Source: Thunnus maccoyii | Taxonomy: Eukaryota > Chordata > Actinopteri > Scombriformes > Scombridae | Assembly (NCBI RefSeq): GCF_910596095.1 | Contig: NC_056543.1 | Span: 19,607,542-19,671,541, forward strand | DNA length: 64,000 bases | Direction of reading: 5' to 3' | Shown: positions 1 to 13,054 of the stretch, in pieces | Layout of the letters: every line of letters starts with the position of its first letter | How positions within the stretch are numbered: position 1 is the first letter of the stretch | Made by a program: the position numbers and the translations under genes | The notes under the pieces: model-generated | The model's database searches: none | Told to the model about the DNA's origin: nothing | What the model saw: the letters and a program-made list of their open reading frames with translations, nothing else

Positions 1-1379
1 GCTCAGAGACAAATGAGGAACAAAAACAGAAATCAATTGACTTAAAACGTCTCGGTTGACAAAAAACATAAATACTAATTAGCCCAGTAATTGACTAGGA
101 AGGGACGGTCAGCCCTGGTCAACAGTTTAAGGTTTCAAAGACATGAGAAGATTATTCTTTTGGATTACCTAAATGGCTTTGCAGGGAAAGAGCCATTAAT
201 CAAAGGCACCCTCTGGTCAGGAAATAGCTCCATAGAAAATATCTACAACCTTATTCATTTCAGCACGGAGATTTCTGGCAAAGCTATAAAGCACAGTGTC
301 ATGAATGACTGGCCCCACTCCAAACCCATTAATGATGTGATGATTAAACTCTCATTCACAGAATAACCCAAGACACTCAAAATGTCATATCAGGTTTGTC
401 AGGAAAGATTGTTCTGACAGGCCAAGGTCACACACTGGTAATGTGGTCTTGATCTTGCTTGTTGACTTTTTGACTGTTGTGAGTAGAATGCTGTATATGA
501 TGAAACATATTTTTGGGCAAAGGCATCAGATGATAGATAGACAGCGGTTGCACACATGTTGACCTTGAATTATTTTGACCATACATAATAATTTCCAGAG
601 CACATAAAGTTGTCCACGAAACCAAAACCTCACTGATACTTTACATCAGTCCATTAAACACTGTCAAACAAAATAAATTTGACATATATACTTGCTGCCC
701 TGAAACACTCAATTCAAAACATGATATACTTCCTCTCTAGTCCAGATGTCATTATTTTTATGGACACATGTATTTCTTGATGATAAGTTGCTTGCTCTGC
801 CTCTGCCAGCAATGCTGTGTTTCATTCATGTAAAACGCTTTCCACTGGAAGTTGTCCTCCTTTGAATCGACTGGGGAACTGCAGGATTCCCACATGAAGC
901 ATGACTGATAAACTAAATGGAATTCAGTTAGAACTTGTCTCAAACAACAGATAATTTATTCTTCTTTGTTTCCTTTCTTCTTCTCCACAAGGGGTAGGAA
1001 ATGCAAACATCCAGCATGAAATGTGAGCTAATTCATCACAAAACAAAACAGAAGAATATCTGATGGATGTTCTGTATATCATTAATACAGATTGTATGTG
1101 AATTATAGACTCTTGCTTGTATACAGCATGTATAGAAACATTTGTTTTTGCTACTCTGTGTGAATGGAATGAAAAGCTAATAAAAAGATGGTCACAACAG
1201 AGAAATTATTCATAGCTTACAGCTACAAATCAGCCCTTTTTTAAATCAAGTGGGAATTTAATAATTATAACTATGAATAAAAAAAACACAGATAAAAAAA
1301 AAAAACAACATATGCACATATATATTAAAGTTGAATTAAGTGAAAGGATCAACTATACATAAAATGCTGCCTATATAAT

Positions 1380-1510
1380 TTAGAGGAATTTTAAAAAATA
1401 TCAGCACATATCGGACAACATATATGCCAATACCAATATATCTGTGATAGGTCAATATTGGCCAATAATATCAGCTGACCGATATATCTGTCAGGCTCTA
1501 CTTTAAATGG
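1380..1510. repeat. TATCGGCC-type repeat relic
   Basis: Clustered degenerate ATATCGG/CCGATATAT words ending CTGTCAGGCTCTAC, a pattern I associate with a common fish repeat. Too degraded to classify. Confidence 0.3.
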
Positions 1511-4500
1511 CCCTGAAATGGCCAATCACAATCTGCACTGTGTTGCTTCTACCTCTCAGCTCTGGCCTGGGGAGGGCACCCACAAGTCTTAGTGATTGGT
1601 GTGTTATCAAAGCCTCAGGGGAATACAGTAGTAATTATTTTGTGCTGACAACATAACAGCTGTTTAATTCTAGTGATAAAAAGGTGACACGATCAAATCT
1701 TAGCAGTGCATGCAGCAGTAAATTTAGCATAGGATACTGGACAGAAAAACACCAGTATCATATAACGGCTTTTCAGAAAGGCTATAAAAAAAAACCCTGT
1801 AGGTAAGGATGTATTGTGGAGCTGAGGCCAGTAGAACAAAGGCTTGCTTGGGAAAGTGGGAAGACTTCCGCTCTATGCAAAACCGCCTTAAGATAAAGTT
1901 CTTAAAGTGACTGCCTGATGCCGCACTGAAGTCAACAGTAAAACTCCCATATGAGGTTCTTCAGTGCTCCTTTTTATTTCCGTCAGCCTTAGAAAACAGG
2001 CCTGTCTAGAAAGGAAGACAATATTGCCCGTGTCCCCACATGTCCTTTCTCCAGCAATTTAAAAAAAAAAAAAGAAATGACACTCAGTTCATGTGTCAGT
2101 TCCAACAATTGTCACAACATTATGCGCCTAGTTTTTATTTAGCTCGATTATTTCAGCACTGTGGTTGTCTCAATGTCTCTGCCATACGTGACATTTTTCC
2201 ATCAAGGTCAAAGAGAAGTGGTTATGAAAAGAAAAGAAGAAAAAACAACATAGCACTTTAGAGTATTCAAATCCAACTCTAATCTCCTTTCTCAAGATGA
2301 CGGAGGAGAAGGATCACATATGACGGAAAAGTCTTTATAATGGATTGGAGAAAAAGAAAAAAAAGATGACGAGAACCCACGCAATCACTCCACCCTCTGG
2401 TGCAAGAACTAAATCCCCAAAGGAAACTCCTCATAAACATTCAATTTGTTCAAGGCTGCTCGAAATGTGTTCAGTTTCTCATGTATTGTACCTTTGGTAC
2501 ATATCCGGTAGAGCGCTGTGGTCATATTTCGTGCAACTTTAGTAACTTGGAAACAGGTTTGCTGCTTCTGCAGTGGTTGTCATCATTTCCATGCCTCTGA
2601 TAGGCCATCCAGCTTAATTTAATGTAGCTAAATTACACAATAAATTATTTGTATATTAATTTAAAGTGAGTTGACTTTAATCAGTGACATGATTAGTTTT
2701 GTTTAGATGAGCAGGATGCTTCATAGAGCTGTTAGATTGTGGGATTTAAACATCATGCTGAATGGTTACATTTCACATCTCTCACTGAAGGGAGAAAAAA
2801 TAAGGGATCAAGGGAATGTATATGCTCCCCCACTTCATCTAAGCCAGAATGAAACTCCACTCTGACTGCCAATTCCATCCACACGTGTCCAACTTGTGCA
2901 GGGGAAAGGGAGTAGTGAAAAAAAACACATTCGCCCTCACAAATTGCATTAAATCCAGCCCAGGATTTGCTGATGAGGGTTTAGGGCTTGAAGAGACACA
3001 CTTCAGATTCCATTTAAACATTCTTTATTGACAATATAATAAGTGGCATTGAAGAGGTAGTTGTGTAATTACAGTATCAGGGTTATAATATTCTGAATGA
3101 TTATAGTTGTAGTGATTTTTGTCGGTTAGATGATGCGTCCTTGTTGCAGACAATGAGTGTTGAAATGACAGTGGAATGGACAGGAAGGGTTGCATCACAG
3201 ACTAACGTGAAGTCTACAGTCATTGCCAGTTAAAACATGCAGGTTTGAGCTTGGGGATGCAGTTCATTATTGTTGAGCTGATGTGTTTGGCTTTGTTCGG
3301 GCTGTGACACTTCATTTTTAAAGTGTTACTGTGATAAATTCCAAGGGAAGAGCAGCCAGGAGGACAAGAAGAGAGCTAGATCTCACTGTACTCATAGCTC
3401 TGGGGTCAATATTGCAAACAGTGTTTCGACTCCAACACAAACAATTTTGATCCTCGTGCTCCCACTGATCCAAACATTTACTTATCCAAATTTACTTCCG
3501 ATTATTGCCTGAAAAGACAAAGAAGGTCTTTGCCCAACAGAGTTTGGATGCTGACTAATGATTGATGACTTGGACTTTGATACGGATGTCTTTAGTTCCT
3601 TTGATTATTTTTTTATCGCATTCATACAGTGCCCTTACTGACACGAATTTAAGATTCAGGTCAACATTGAGACCTTTTGAAACCTCTAATCAGCTAGATG
3701 TAGCACTATGCATGCACTGAGGTTTCTGACTTTAATTATGGACTATTATCATTGTGGGATGAACACAGAGGTCACCGAATCTTTACAAATTGACCCTTAC
3801 AGTGCTTTTCTTTTGCTCTCAGCTTAAACTAATGTTCTTTCTGATTTTTCAGTGGCATATATAAAAGAGGAAGGAGAATAAAGAGCTGAAGCCCAGAGCA
3901 ATACATCACTTAATTACATCTTTCATTACTGTATCTGCATACATTGAACAACAGTCTATGTATGATTTAAAGTTGTAAGAAAAAGATTGAGATGAGCAGA
4001 AACTGTTCATAAGAGGGCATTTAACTACTGCCAAGGGCATGCAGGCGTTTACAGGAAAATTGTCTATCTTTATCATTCTGGTTTGGTTTTCAGAAGGTAC
4101 AGTGACAATGAACAGGATTGAGAAGAGAGATATAATAGCATTGCATGCAATTAGATTCAAACCCATGCAAGAGCTGAAAATGGGTGATTTCCCAGGGGGT
4201 TGTACTAATCCACTCAAGCACCATGGCACCTTGTCATGCACTTCTTTAAACAAATGATATTTTTATCCTGGTGTAAGGTCACAATTTTTACATGCGTTTC
4301 TGCTGCTGCCAAAATTATTAGAGCTGGCATTACTTCTTAAAACATTGCAGATTGTTCTGGGTAGCAATTTACCTTAACTGGGCATTCACAGAAAATCCAT
4401 TACACATTACACTACACATCTATAAATGCACTGTGCTTGTGAAACGACAGCACCATAGGGCATCCATGTCAAGTCTGCGGGTCTCAGAATTGCATTGTGG

Positions 4501-4707
4501 TTGATGAATGTATTTTGCAAGACTCCATTATCAAGCAGCTGCTGGTGAAAATGAAAAGACCGCCAACATTCATCAATACTTGCGCATAAATTCGAGTGTG
4601 TGTCATGACTAAATAGGTTACACATAATCATGTACACTGCAATATTGTGATCCACTGTAATAACACAGACACTTACCGTGTGTCAACTACCTTTGCTGAT
4701 GAACCGA

Positions 4708-4800
4708 TGAATGAATTGTGTCAGTGGCTACATGTATAAGTGGAGAATCTTATTCCTAACCCAGTTACTCAAGTAACCTGACTTTTGGGTCAACGTGTGA
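4708..4800. repeat. degraded sibling of the 7795 palindromic repeat
   Basis: TGTGTCAGTGGCTACATG, GGAGAATCTTATTCC and AGTTACTCAAGTAACC align in order with the 7795 element, but the palindromic arms are missing. Confidence 0.4.
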
Positions 4801-7794
4801 AGCAGTTATAAGAGACTTATAATAAAAAGATATAGACAAACTCATTATGAGGTTAAGAGGCTTGGCGTGCTGTGATATTTACCCGACTTGCACTGCGTTA
4901 TGGTTAACCTACTTTTGCTCATTCTAAGAGGGAGGGGGTAGCTGGCAGCAGCTTCTCATACTTTTATGCCAACTGACTGTTCTGTCTGTGGGTGAAGCAC
5001 CATAGGTGGATAAGGATATTCTCTTAAATGCTTTATTTATGATGACACTGCTTCTCATTTGAGGGGTATCAAAGTTGCATGAAAACAGCTTAACCCATGT
5101 ACCGAACCAGAGTCTGGCTATTAGCCAGATTATATGTGTATAAAAAGCAGTTGATGTGTGAGAGACAACCTCCATAGTTATACTTGCAATTTCCCAGTCA
5201 ACCAGTTGTTGCAACCAGTGAACCTTGCAAGATTGTATTGCTGTTGGATTATTTTTGCTGATTTGTAACCAACAGATGACCCAGAAAACTTCATTTTAGT
5301 CACAGTGAGACATGTTTAATGTTTTATTGACTGAATTGCGTAGTGTAGTGATGAAATTGTGGTGTACTCATCCCTGGGTTTCAATATAAACATTCTTCTT
5401 CTTCAAGCATCATAATGCACCAAAAACTGTTGCACATCAGCAGGATGGAAAAATCAATATTTAGTACGTTTAAACAGACTAAACACAGTTTAATCAAACC
5501 AAAATAGCCAATTAAGGTAAACACAGCAGAGAGCTGTTTGATATAGAGTAGAATATTCAGGAGAGTGCAAGAGTTCAACTGCTAATTTGGGAACAAAAAA
5601 CAGATAGATTGTCATTTTCCCATACCAGTACAAACACACATGCAGTGTACAATTATGGGATTACTCAGAAACAAGTAATGCATTCAAGTAATATTTTATC
5701 ACCGTGTTTTCGTGCATATATGCTCTGACATCCTGGACTTAACGGCTGATTAGACCTCTGTTGGGTGGAGCTTTGCGGAAATTACAGTACATGGGGTCCC
5801 CAAACCCCATATACTAATAATCATAAGGGTGTAAATTGACTGACCCTAATAGGTGCAATCAAACTAAGAGGAGAGTGAGGGAGATGTCAGTTAAGCACTC
5901 GTCTGTACACACCCACACAGTCCTTTAGGAGAGGTTAAATGAGCCAAAATAAGTGAAAAACACCGGTGTGGGTGGACTATGGGTGTATAAGGGCTTTAAC
6001 GTTGGTGGAACTGCATCAGTGACGGTGAATTTTAAAATGTAAGAGAAATGAAAAACTTATCATTATTCTTTTCACAAAAGTGTGATTTTTTTTAATAGAC
6101 CAAGGAGAGGTTTTGTACAGTCATGACTGAAGTGCCACACAACAAGTAACTGTGACAAAAAATATATTGTGTACTCTGACAATGTAGATCACCTACCTCT
6201 AAGATGTGTCAGCTCTCTTTAATGATTTGGATAACGAATAATAATGAACAAACGGCTTCCTATAGAAAGTAGGAATCAAAATACGTATGTAGTTAATATG
6301 CTAATGTATGGAAACCTATGCAAACTTTAAACCAGTACAAGTAACTCACACTGAAACCATCTGCAACCAAGGTGGCTGCATTATTAACTGAAGGGCTAAA
6401 TCACAGTAAATGCTAACGACAGCTATAAAAGCTACGGGAAATATCATTTTAAATGTGCTCGATATAGAAGTTTTGTCACATTCTTACCTTTACCGTCGCC
6501 TTCACAGACACTGTTGAATAGTGTGGAGGCCTGCTGTGTCTGAAAAGCTCAAAGATGGTGCACTTATGCCAGTGTGACACTCAAGGGTCATCCTATTCAG
6601 CATCTACTATTTTCGAGAGACAGACAGGTTTTGCACTACACCAAACTGTGTATTGATTCAATAAACTGTCTATCGATTCTAAAAGCCTGGGCATGTTTCT
6701 ATACTCCGTCTCTCTCTGTCTAGCGTTCCCTTTCTCCCTCTTTCTCACCTTTAAATTCTCCATCTTATTTGTGATGGCAGACAAAGCACGTAAAAGGGTG
6801 ACGCTTTTGAGACTCAGGACTTTTGAACACATGACAGAGCGCATTAGCTTTTCCGCTTTATGCAGATATTGGCCCACTTTGTCACTAAAAAGGCATGTAG
6901 GGGACTATTTTTGCCCAATTCAAAGTGAGGAAAGTGTGTCATGACCCAGTAACACATAGCGAAACCTGTGTGAAGTCCTGCCGGATCACTCCCTCATGCG
7001 ATATCCTTTCTTGGCATTAAACATTAATCATGACTGACAGATTGGCATCCATTTGAACTCCTCCCAGAGGAGAATGCCATAAGTAACACCTTTTTAAAAA
7101 GAACTCAAAACGAAATGCTCATGTAGTCGGGAGTTTTCTGTCAGACGGGGTCAAATCGATGTTCATTCCTGTAGGCCTGAATGAGAACTAAATGCAGTCA
7201 ACAGTGTCATACCCCTTTAAGAACGAGCAGCAGAACAATATTTAAAGGACAGCGTTTGGCAAAACCCTCCCAGTCTGCCCTGTCAGGTCTGTCTACAGTT
7301 ACAAAGGGAAGAAACTGTGAAAGTGAAATTGCTTCGCCACATGCATTTCATTACAGCACTACTTTGAATCCAAATTAAGGAAATCACTATTGAATAGTGA
7401 AAGTTGGCATTTACATTTATTTCCATGTCACTGTGCTCGCCAGAAATTTAACAACACATTAATCAATTTGGTTAACCATTTGGTTTTTTGTCACCGGGTT
7501 TTCAGGTGGGTTTCACAATCATCTTTTTTGAACAGTATAACAGCTCTATTTTATTTCTAAAGAATACTGCTGCTTTTCTTCCACCCATGCAAAAGGATAC
7601 GATGCTACAACTAAGATTCCTGTGAACAACTATAATTCCCTGTGTCATTCCTCAGGAACTTGATGCCCAATATTTCTATAGAATTTTTATGGTAACCTGA
7701 ATAAGGTTAAGATCTTGCATGGTTAAAATGTGGATAATATTATCTCATAAACTTACAATAGATTTACAAAATCAGCAAATAAACCAAGGTATGA

Positions 7795-7935
7795 GCTGTG
7801 TCAGTAGCCATGTACTTGCATGGAGAATTTCATTCCCATCCAAGTAACTCCAGGAACCGAATGGGTTGCATAAAGTCGGAAAAAAAGATTCCGACTTAAT
7901 GCAGCCCATTCGGATGGGATTAACATTACAGGGGG
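7795..7935. repeat. palindromic repeat element
   Basis: Two arms of about 25 bases (left about 7858-7882; right about 7890-7914) pair with two mismatches around an A-rich loop. They read CCGAATGGGTTGCATAAAG inward and its near complement. The flank GTGTCAGTAGCCATGTACTT then CATGGAGAATTTCATTCC also occurs, degraded, at 4708-4800, so this is a repeat family. Confidence 0.6.
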
Positions 7936-8614
7936 ATGTAGAAAATAAAATATTCACTATGCTCCTATTTAACTAATCGTTTCAGACAGCATTTTAACCA
8001 TTGCAGAAGCATGGTTAATAGACATGGACATTCAGCAGGATTAACCAAAAGAGAATACTGGTACCTATCAACCTGTAGTTCACATTACAATGGCTTATTT
8101 GATGATCTTACTGGGTCTTGCTCTCTTTTTTTTTTTTTTTTTTTTGCTCTTGTATTTATTCCTTATATGTTGCATATATGCCTATATGTCGGTGTAAAAA
8201 TGTTCCCATCTATCAGATTAGCAAAAAACATTTTCTACTTCCTTCATTTTCACACAAAAGTCACATTTCACACTGAGCTGATAAAATGCAGTGGAAGGAC
8301 AAGCAGCTCTCCTGTGGATAAAACTCAGAGATACAATTTAAAATACAAGGATGTCGCTCCAGACGGGACTTAAATTACAAGAGGACCACTGAGTTCACGG
8401 AAAAACAGTAGGTAATTGCAGCTGTAATTATTACTGGGGTGAAAAATGACCCATAAATGTAGGCGCTCCGGATGGGATTAAAATCACTGAATCACTGAGT
8501 CACAGGTATTGTTAAAATCACCTCACCTCCCTTAAAGAAATAAATCCACTACTGTGAAACAGGCAGATAGCATTTTTAAAGATTTTTTTTTTGTTTTTTA
8601 AGTTTACTAATATT

Positions 8615-8950
8615 TAAAGGAATTGTTCAGCATTTTGGGAAATAAGCTTAATTTCTCTTGCAGGAGTCAGAGGACGAGATAGATACCAGTCTCAGTAACT
8701 CTCTGTAAAACCATAGCCTACATTTCAGTTATTGTATGAATTAAATAATACAGGTATATGTTAGCTTTAAAGGTTCTGGTGGAGGCTGGCTGTTTCCCAC
8801 TATTTCAAGTTCATGTGCTAAACTTCGCTAACTGGCTGCTGGCTGTCGCTTCATATCATACAGACATGAGCATATTATCAATTGTCTCATCTAACTCTCA
8901 GCAAGAAAGCAAATATGTCCCAAAATGTCAAATTATTCATTTAGGCTAAA
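8615..8950. repeat. teleost interspersed repeat, two partial copies in inverted order
   Basis: A forward partial copy (AAAGGAATTGTTC at 8618, to about 8700) is followed by a reverse partial copy (about 8770-8945) that ends in CTCTCAGCAAGAAAGCAAAT and CCCAAAATGTC. I recognise the family as common in percomorph genomes but cannot name it. Other copies in this window are at 29487-29760, 34378-34510 and 57666-57925. Confidence 0.65.
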
Positions 8951-10929
8951 CTAATAAAATGACAGCTAATTCCTTTTTTATAAAATACCTAGCATCATCT
9001 TCTGATTCAACATGCTCTGTCATATCAAAGGCGTTTTGTCACTTGGTGTGTGAATTTTGGTGCGATAGGAGTATGACAATTTGTCTTTCATTAAAAATGA
9101 ATGCATGCATCGATGAATTATTGAATGAATTAATTGATAGTGTGCATTATGCAAAATGCTTCACATTCCAACACTTCTTTAAAAATACACTCAGAAACAT
9201 CATATTTACCTAAACTAATTGGATGCAGTTTTCGCTTGTTTCCTGCGTTTAAAACAAATATGCAAATAAACACAGCAGCATTTTAATATTCTTGCCCCAA
9301 AGGCATGCATGCTGTGTTCAGTGACGTCTCTCGGTTAAAATGAAAACTACACTCTCAATATTGTTTATGTGTTGTGTTCACTGTTTCCCCACCAACAGTT
9401 CTCAGCCAAGTGGAACCATCTCCCATAGCATTTGGTGGAGGTGGAAGACAAGCTCTTTAATCGGCTGTGTTATTGAATTATTGAATTAAAAGCTTAAGTA
9501 CTCAGGGTGAGCACGTAAATGTTTCACAACTGAATGGTACACTGCTCATTCCATTTTCATCTCAATAGATCATTTGTCTATGTAAAATGTAGAAGAATGG
9601 AGGTATTACACAGATCTGTTTCATTGTCTGTAATTCCTTTTCACTGCAACTGTAATCATTCTCAGAGACAAGTCATATTCATCCAACACTGCATGCTAGT
9701 CCTTAATCTGCATTCAGCTCCCCTCAACAACATAGCACTTTTTTTTGTCAAGCAGCTGTACAGTAGCACAGTGTTAATTAAGAAAAGGTTTGCTTCAAAG
9801 CAAATTCTGCATAATTATGGCAGAAGTGGAAGTTTAACCTGTTTCACATCCTTAAGTGATATGGCGCTAAAAAAAAAAAAAAAAATTGAGGAGTAAGTGT
9901 CACAGCAAATGGTTCAACCCTTTTCTACTTGACATTCTTCTCACCTGTCTTCATCCCCCCGTGTTCTGAAACCCAGGGACTGATACAGATAAAATGATGT
10001 GATGTTTCAGTCTGTATTTCAATGGGATGAGTTGCTGTGACCCACGCAATCTGCCTCTCAAAGAGTATTTCAACTTATGCAGATGAGCTCATCAGAGCTG
10101 CCTGCTGAGATGAGACATCTAGGTCTGGAATTGTGTCAATACCAGCACCAAAACAAATGCAAATCAAAATCCAAATTAATGTGTTTTCCCCGAGGAGAAA
10201 CTGAGTCGTACTTATAGTCAGCTCTCAGTAGATGACAGGATTCTGTTATCCAGAGCTCATGAAAAACAAGGCATTCTCAAACCGCTCACCGAGCTGGGTT
10301 ACAAAAGTCAGTGTCTCCAGATGGAGAAACTAAACTAAACTAAGTATAAAGAAACAGGAGGCTTTTGTGTGATTGTTTTACACACGAAAAAAAATAGAAA
10401 TCATTTCTACATTTCCTAGATTCAAGAGTTTAGTGATCTATATTGGTAAACATACAGTACAGCAGTGTTTATACTTAATCGCTCTATATACACTATGTCA
10501 AGCAGATGTAATGGATAAGGTGCAGGATTTCTTAATGGTGTTACTCTGGTTGCAGCAACATTTATGTCCTTGTCTTCTTCTGGAGTGAATAATCAGCAGG
10601 CACACTCGGAAAGCAGGTTGGAAAGAAATTAACCATTGAATGGATTGCAGCAGGCTAGGATGTTGTGTATCTGTGGACTACGGCCTTTTGTCACTGCACC
10701 TATGCTGCATTTGATTGAATAATGGAGAGTGCAATGCATCTGCACATTTGCACATGTGCTCCTTTTTAAGGTACAGAGCAAATGATGGACACTCTGCACA
10801 CTCAGTGAAATTTCAGATATTTGATGTCAATGTCTCCTAACCTTGAAATCTTGTCATTGGAGATGCTGTGTAATTCTCTCTCTCGCTCTCTCTCTTTTTT
10901 TTTTGTATTTATAACCTTTAACGCTGTAT

Positions 10930-11000
10930 TTGTTCAATCCTGCTGCTGCAATGACCCACTTTCCCCCACGGGGATCATTAAAATTTCATTTTATCTTATC
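10930..11000 (+). repeat. LINE 3' tail fragment
   Basis: TTCCCCCACGGGGATCATTA followed by TTTTATCTTATC resembles the short stem-loop (CCCC/GGGG) plus ATC-type tail that ends many fish LINEs. Only the tail is present. Confidence 0.45.
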
Positions 11001-11349
11001 AAAGAATTCTTTGCAAAAAAGTCTTTGCTCGTGACTAGATGCAGCTGACTGTTGACTTTTTCTTTTTTTGTTAGATTCATGCTTATTTGTCAGATTTTTT
11101 AAATAAAGCTATAATCACAAGTAGACATTAACGGACAGCAGATCTGATAACTCTCTGATGAGAGTATTGGTGTAAAGTATAAGCAGGGTTTCTATCTCCA
11201 CCTTTTGATATATACTATAAAGCACAGAGGAAGTCAACTCATCTTCTGCTGGGTGCACTAATACACAGTGCATGTTTTTATTTGTTTTTTAAAATATAAA
11301 TAGCTGTGTAAAATGATTGTGATTTTCTTTTGAAGTTCCTCTCATGAGG

Positions 11350-11621
11350 ATCTAGACCAGTGGTTCTCAAACTTTCTCAAAGTCAAGGACCCCTAAAATG
11401 ACACAAATCAGACCACAGACTCCCATTTGATAAGATTTTGTCCCAGGATCCCCCATCTGATGAGATTTTTGCTTTTAGATATTTTATTACAGAAAGTGTA
11501 TGAAACCCATGGCCGAACTAGTCACACATTCTGTCATTGTGTTACTTATGGATGGAATTATAGTGAAAATAAATGATTCCTCTTTTTGCACGACCCCACT
11601 TTGTGAACCACTGATCTAGAC
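11350..11621. mobile_element. hAT-type MITE (256 bp) with perfect 8-bp target duplication
   Basis: The element spans 11358-11613, beginning CAGTGGTTCTCAAACTTT and ending TTTGTGAACCACTG, i.e. inverted terminal repeats. It is flanked by the identical octamer ATCTAGAC at 11350-11357 and 11614-11621. An 8-bp duplication and CAGTGGTTCTCAA ends are hallmarks of hAT superfamily non-autonomous elements. There is no coding capacity. It lies just beyond the predicted 3' end of pcdh17. Confidence 0.9.
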
Positions 11622-11809
11622 TACTGCTAGATAGCGTGCTGGTATACAGTATCTATGTAGCTAAAGTTGGCACGTTTGCAGAGTCGCTAGTGCTTTTTGA
11701 TATTAACATGTATTAAGCACCTTGTAGACATAAAAAGCAATTCTCTGACATAAAAACACGACAGCTTCAGAAGTTGTCACCAGTCAAAAATAATTGCCTT
11801 CCATGCACA

Positions 11810-12476
11810 CAGTGTATACAAATTTAATAAAATACACAACAAATACAGTAGCCCACATTCACGTGTAAGCTCAGCTTATTTTCACATAAACTGCAGAGAG
11901 GACGACAATAAAATTACAAATACATTCTTAAAAAACTGTTTTTATAGGAACCTTGAATGGTTTTATGAAAAGGGACATTCCCTGTTGCACCACCGTTAAC
12001 AGTTCATAAGACACTTCACTTTTGTATTTAACGTCACTGATATGTATTTCCGTTGCCTGTGATATTCAAAGAGATGTTCCTTATACACTAAATGGAGACA
12101 GAAAGCTTCACTGTACAAAAGCAGACAGGACTCAATAGCTTAACAGTAGCAATTTGTTCAACAGCCTCACAAAATTGGAGCTTGAAATGTGTAAAATACA
12201 GACATCTAAATTGACAGGTACAGTACACCATGGAAACACTTGAAGTCAGGTAAGCACTGATTCCCCTGCAAACCTCCACAGCAGTCAAGGACACATATTT
12301 CACCGAAACACAACAAGTCACAAACTCAAAAAAACACATACAAAGCAGATGGTTTTTGGTTATACAATGCGTGTCTGGACACCTCTGTGGGTCAAAATAA
12401 ATCACCTCTTGGTCATTAATCTGTGATATAATCATCACACCTCTGGCAAGTGAAACGAGTGGGATCATCTGACCTG
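11810..12476 (-). other. pcdh17: pcdh17 3' UTR (predicted)
   Basis: About 670 bases of non-coding, AT-rich sequence follow the stop. The first plausible polyadenylation signal on the minus strand is ATTAAA at 11828-11823, followed about 20-30 bases on by a GT-rich stretch that could serve as the downstream element. A 126-codon open frame at 12088-12468 lies within it but has no recognisable domain. The 3' end is inferred, not proven. Confidence 0.4.
11823..11828 (-). terminator. candidate poly(A) signal of pcdh17 (ATTAAA)
   Basis: ATTAAA on the minus strand with a GTGTGC-containing downstream element. No AATAAA was seen between here and the stop codon. Confidence 0.4.
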
Positions 12477-13054
12477 TCAGTTACCAGAGTCCCGTGGGTC
12501 GAGAGCACACTCTGACCCCCCGCACTCCTGGCTGATGACCGAGCTGTGAATGAGACTGCTTGACAGGGACTTGGGCCTGAGCTCACAGGTCAGGTAGGAG
12601 GGCTCCTCCAATTCAGTGTGCAGTGGGGAGCACTGGCCATCTGGAGGGCCATAGGCACTGCTGTCTGAACCCCCCTCCCTCTCTTCTTTGGACTCTTGGT
12701 TGGCGAAGTCCAGGGGCATATTACTCTTGGAGGGACTACTGGACGCAGATGGACTCTCCTGTAGCGGTGGGCTTAGTGCACGCTGCGATTTTAAGTAAGG
12801 TTTGACATTAGCCACTAGGATTGTACTGTCCCGCTGTTCCTTTCCAAACGTGCTGAGGGTTTTTCTGCTGCTGCAGCTGATGGTGCCATAAATCTCTGTC
12901 TCTACCATGGCATCCATTCCCACAGGGATGAAAAGATTGGTGCGATTATCGGCGCTGTCTGCTTGGCTTCCTACCCGTAACTTTGGCATCCAGCATCTGT
13001 CAGAATGTCCCAGTGCACGACACTCATCGGTGCAGTGGACTGATTTGTCTTGCT
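12477..13054 (-). CDS. pcdh17: pcdh17 terminal coding exon 4 (578 nt)
   Basis: Acceptor TTTTTGCAG; the frame completes a GAG codon and continues QDKSVHCTDECRALGHSDRCWMPK. It holds the second conserved cytoplasmic motif, a WIRS-like LSTFGK peptide and the PCDH17-typical stretch ILVANVKPYLKSQRALSPP. The TGA is at 12479-12477. The last about 25 residues (ending ALDPRDSGN) do not resemble the end of mammalian PCDH17, which from memory finishes with an EIDKLLQD-containing segment. That segment is not found in the other minus-strand frames just downstream. Confidence 0.92.

Larger units (their letters stand above)
1..11349. other. flank downstream of pcdh17, non-coding
   Basis: No protein gene or RNA gene is supported here. 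Apart from the listed repeat relics (1.4, 4.7, 7.8, 8.6 and 10.9 kb) and poly-T/A runs (about 8127, 9869), it is AT-rich sequence. All open frames are short and resemble nothing I know. Confidence 0.6.

Noticed and set aside
12088..12468. 126-codon minus-strand frame right after the pcdh17 stop
   Set aside because: It does not encode the missing PCDH17 C-terminal segment and shows no family resemblance; treated as 3' UTR.
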